A stretch of 8,500 nt of DNA from an uncultured Rhodospirillaceae bacterium. GTDB lineage: Bacteria > Pseudomonadota > Alphaproteobacteria > RF32 > CAG-239. The stretch is from the NCBI GenBank assembly GCA_900320035.1, contig ONQU01000004.1, positions 1 to 8,500 on the forward strand, in the 5' to 3' direction. Position numbers and translations under genes: made by a program. The notes under the pieces were generated by a model. The model was given only the letters and a program-made list of their open reading frames with translations. It was not told where the DNA came from and searched no databases. This document shows, in pieces, positions 6,337 through 8,500 of the stretch (its first letter is position 1; every line of letters begins with the position of its first letter).

Positions 6337-6350
6337 GAGAGTTATTTTCT

Positions 6351-7325
6351 TTAAATTCTGACGACTGCGCCGCCCCATGTGAAACCGGCGCCCATGGCGG
6401 TTAAAACCACCACATCGCCTTTATGCAGGCGTTTTTGTTCTATGTTTTCCGACAGAGCCAATGGAATCGATGCGGCTGAAGTATTGCCATGGTGATCAAC
6501 TGTTACGATTACTTTTTGTGGTGCGATATCCAAGCGCTCGCCAACGCTTTCGATGATGCGTATGTTGGCCTGATGTGGAATGAGCCAATTAACGGCATTT
6601 TTGTTAATATGTGCTTTTTGCATGGCATTTTCGGCGGCTTCTGCTAAAGAAACAACGGCATGCTTAAACACTTCTTTCCCGTCCATCTGTACGAATCCGG
6701 CATTTTGGGTGGAGGAAACACCACCGGTGGTTTTAAGATGCTCATATTGGCTACAATCAGCATAAATACAAGTGCTTAAAATACCGGTATCATCGGGCGT
6801 GCCTGTGCCTTTAACAGCGCGTAAAACCACAGCGCCGGCACCATCACCAAACAAAACGCAGGTGTTGCGGTCTTGCCAATCAACAATTTTTGATAAACAT
6901 TCAGCGCCCACGACAACGGCAGTTTTTACTTGTCCCAAGCGAATCATATTATCAGCCAAGGCTAAGGCATAAATAAATCCCGAGCAAGCAGCAGAAATAT
7001 CAAAAGCCGGTACGCCGACACGAAAACCAAGGTTGCGAGCAATTAAAGTTGCTGTTGCCGGTGTCGTATTATCCGGCGTTACTGTGGCTAAAATCAATAA
7101 GTCAATATCTTGAGGGGTAAGTCCGGCATTTTTGATGGCATTTTCAACTGCTTTGCCGGCCAATATTGAGGTTGTTTCACCTTCAGCAATGTGGCGTACA
7201 ACGATTCCGGTGCGCGTGCGAATCCACTCATCATTGGTTTCAACCATGTGTGAAAGGTCATCATTTGTTAATATTTTAGGCGGTAAATAGTGGCCAAAAC
7301 CGACCATTGCGCTTCTAATAAACAT
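6351..7325 (-). CDS. fabH: 3-oxoacyl-ACP synthase III (KAS III, FabH)
   Basis: FabH condenses acetyl-CoA (or another short acyl-CoA) with malonyl-ACP to form acetoacetyl-ACP, the first step of type II fatty acid elongation in the cytoplasm. The 324-residue length is typical. The catalytic triad is complete: Cys114 in SAACSGFIYA (111-120), His251 in IPHQANIRI (249-257) and Asn281 in HHGNTSAAS (278-286). FGDGAGAVVL (159-168) and the final GAGFTWGGAVVRI (312-324) are family landmarks. The start ATG lies 11 nt inside the end of plsX, with AGGA 11 nt upstream, so it is probably translationally coupled to plsX. In alphaproteobacteria ihfA commonly follows fabH; here the operon ends and the convergent ymdB stop lies 14 nt away. 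Specificity for straight or branched primers cannot be read from the sequence. Confidence 0.97.
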   Translation of the reverse strand: MFIRSAMVGFGHYLPPKILTNDDLSHMVETNDEWIRTRTGIVVRHIAEGETTSILAGKAVENAIKNAGLTPQDIDLLILATVTPDNTTPATATLIARNLGFRVGVPAFDISAACSGFIYALALADNMIRLGQVKTAVVVGAECLSKIVDWQDRNTCVLFGDGAGAVVLRAVKGTGTPDDTGILSTCIYADCSQYEHLKTTGGVSSTQNAGFVQMDGKEVFKHAVVSLAEAAENAMQKAHINKNAVNWLIPHQANIRIIESVGERLDIAPQKVIVTVDHHGNTSAASIPLALSENIEQKRLHKGDVVVLTAMGAGFTWGGAVVRI

Positions 7326-8361
7326 CGTATAAAATATCCTGCGATAATTCGTCTAAGTCAACGTGTTCTACTTCAGCGCGAATCGTCTGCACAAAATCTT
7401 GGCGTACCAGTTTAGCCGCATTATTGATAGCATACGAAAAGCCGACGGCATCAGTTCCACCATGACTTTTAACTGACAAACCGTTCAAACCGACAAACAT
7501 GGCGCCGTTATATTTGCGCGGATCCATGGTCTTTTTTAATTTCCAGAGTGCCGGTAACAAGAACGGCAGACCGATTTTAGTGATAACAGAACTTTTGATG
7601 GAACTCTTGAGCATGCCGGAAATAAGTTTTGCTGTGCCTTCCATGGTTTTGAGTGCTATGTTACCGGTAAAGCCGTCAGAAACGATAACATCGGCATAAC
7701 CTTCACCGATTTGATGCGGTTCAATGTAGCCGATGAAGTTTAAATCAAGATGGGTGTTTTTAATCATCTTTGCTGCCTGATGAATTTCTTCGCGCCCCTT
7801 CATTTCTTCGGCACCGATATTGAGCAAAGCAATACGCGGATGTTCGATTTCGAGAGTGTGTTTTGCCAAGATATTGCCAATGATAGCAAATTCCGCCAAA
7901 TTAACGGCGCTACATTCGGTATTAGCCCCTAAATCGAGCATGATGCACATGCCGTTTTTATGTGGAATATTGGTACAGATGGCCGGACGATGAATACGCT
8001 GAATGGTCTTCAAAATCATTTTTGAAATAGCCATTAAAGCGCCGGTGTTACCTGCCGAAATTACGGCTCTGGCATCACCTTTGCGTACCGCATCAATAGC
8101 CATAAACATACTGGTATTTTTATTGCGAATAACCTGTGACGGCTTATCTTCATTACGTACAAATTCGCTTGTATGAATGACCGTACAATAATCTTTCATT
8201 GTTGGAAAGCGTTTCATTTCTTCGTTAACTTTGTTTTCATCACCGAACAACAAAAACTGAATATCGGGGTTGTTTTTATGCGCTAAAACAATACCCTCGA
8301 CTATGACACGAGGGGAGTTATCTCCCCCCATTGCATCAACAGATATGACCAGATTATTCAT
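7315..8361 (-). CDS. plsX: Phosphate acyltransferase PlsX (acyl-ACP:phosphate transacylase)
   Basis: PlsX converts acyl-ACP plus phosphate to acyl phosphate, the donor for PlsY in making lysophosphatidic acid; it is a peripheral membrane enzyme that starts phospholipid synthesis. I start it at the ATG at 8361 (348 residues), where AGG lies 7 nt upstream and the protein opens MNNLVISVDAMGGD. A TTG at 8367 with GGAG 5 nt upstream would add two residues and cannot be excluded. Conserved blocks are ISVDAMGGDNSP (6-17), ISAGNTGALM (101-110), MLDLGAN (141-147), GAEEMKGREE (183-192), VSDGFTGNIALKT (227-239) and YNGAMFVGLNG plus VKSHGG (284-302). The length is normal. It lies between rpmF upstream and fabH downstream, overlapping fabH by 11 nt, which is the standard rpmF-plsX-fabH cluster. 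Confidence 0.97.
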   Translation of the reverse strand: MNNLVISVDAMGGDNSPRVIVEGIVLAHKNNPDIQFLLFGDENKVNEEMKRFPTMKDYCTVIHTSEFVRNEDKPSQVIRNKNTSMFMAIDAVRKGDARAVISAGNTGALMAISKMILKTIQRIHRPAICTNIPHKNGMCIMLDLGANTECSAVNLAEFAIIGNILAKHTLEIEHPRIALLNIGAEEMKGREEIHQAAKMIKNTHLDLNFIGYIEPHQIGEGYADVIVSDGFTGNIALKTMEGTAKLISGMLKSSIKSSVITKIGLPFLLPALWKLKKTMDPRKYNGAMFVGLNGLSVKSHGGTDAVGFSYAINNAAKLVRQDFVQTIRAEVEHVDLDELSQDILYDVY

Positions 8362-8396
8362 CAGCAAACCTGCTCCGTATGCTAAATTTTATTGTT

Positions 8397-8500
8397 TTAT
8401 TTTGCTTCTTTATTAGAAACAACATCTTTACCATCATATTGGCCGCATTTCGGGCAAACATGATGAGGTCTTTTCAATTCGCCGCAATTAGGGCATTCTT
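8397..8500 (-). CDS. rpmF: Ribosomal protein bL32, C-terminal part (cut by the window edge)
   Basis: The last 33 residues are visible; the 5' part lies beyond the window. They contain ECPNCGELKRPHHVCPKCGQ followed by YDG, the bL32 zinc-ribbon half with two CxxC pairs joined by the hallmark LKRPHHV segment. This is the cysteine-bearing (C+) form, expected to bind zinc; many alphaproteobacteria such as rhizobia instead carry a cysteine-free form. A short charged tail, DVVSNKEAK, ends at TAA. plsX starts 35 nt downstream. L32 is part of the large ribosomal subunit, and its linkage to plsX and fabH is widespread. Confidence 0.95.
   Translation of the reverse strand, partial: ECPNCGELKRPHHVCPKCGQYDGKDVVSNKEAK

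Noticed and set aside
1..8500. Mobile element, CRISPR array, prophage, toxin-antitoxin pair or defence island
   Set aside because: No transposase, integrase, terminal inverted repeats, spaced direct repeats or small toxin-like gene pair was seen; composition is even and most genes are housekeeping or envelope genes.
1..8500. Recoding of TGA as tryptophan
   Set aside because: Conserved tryptophans in argS, fabH and the DUF2157 protein are encoded by TGG, and no gene needs TGA read-through to be full length.

Overview
The window reads as an ordinary chromosomal segment of an AT-rich Gram-negative bacterium, most likely an uncultured alphaproteobacterium. The evidence for a Gram-negative is a lipobox lipoprotein and two periplasmic LTxxQ (Spy/CpxP-like) proteins. 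The rpmF-plsX-fabH order is common in Proteobacteria, and the ArgRS, YmdB and FabH sequences read as alphaproteobacterial. This placement is a judgement from pattern, not from a search. I saw no tRNA, rRNA, CRISPR array, insertion sequence, integrase or phage gene, and base and codon use look even across the window.

Layout. (1) 31-639, minus strand: a 202-residue soluble protein of unknown function. (2) 686-4415, plus strand: a tight four-gene run made of a small lipoprotein, argS, a DUF2157-type polytopic membrane protein and a GDYXXLXY-type protein. Gaps are 12 nt and 3 nt, then an 11-nt overlap, so the four are probably co-transcribed. (3) 4450-5414, minus strand: two tandem exported LTxxQ-type proteins, one strongly basic and one strongly acidic. 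(4) 5554-6336, plus strand: a YmdB/TIGR00282-family metallophosphoesterase with a strong Shine-Dalgarno sequence. (5) 6351-8500, minus strand: fabH, plsX and the 3' part of rpmF, in transcription order rpmF-plsX-fabH.

How the genes work together. rpmF-plsX-fabH is the known coupling of a ribosomal protein with the start of fatty acid synthesis (FabH) and of phospholipid synthesis (PlsX makes acyl phosphate from acyl-ACP). ArgRS supplies Arg-tRNA. The DUF2157/GDYXXLXY pair, the lipoprotein and the LTxxQ pair all act in or at the envelope, so much of the window concerns envelope biology, although the individual roles are mostly unknown.

No convincing new multi-gene defence or mobile system is present. 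The points most worth a second look are the oppositely charged LTxxQ pair, a dyad in its upstream region, a YmdB that departs from the usual GNHxWD motif, a degenerate GDYXXLXY motif, and the absence of TGA among eleven stop codons.
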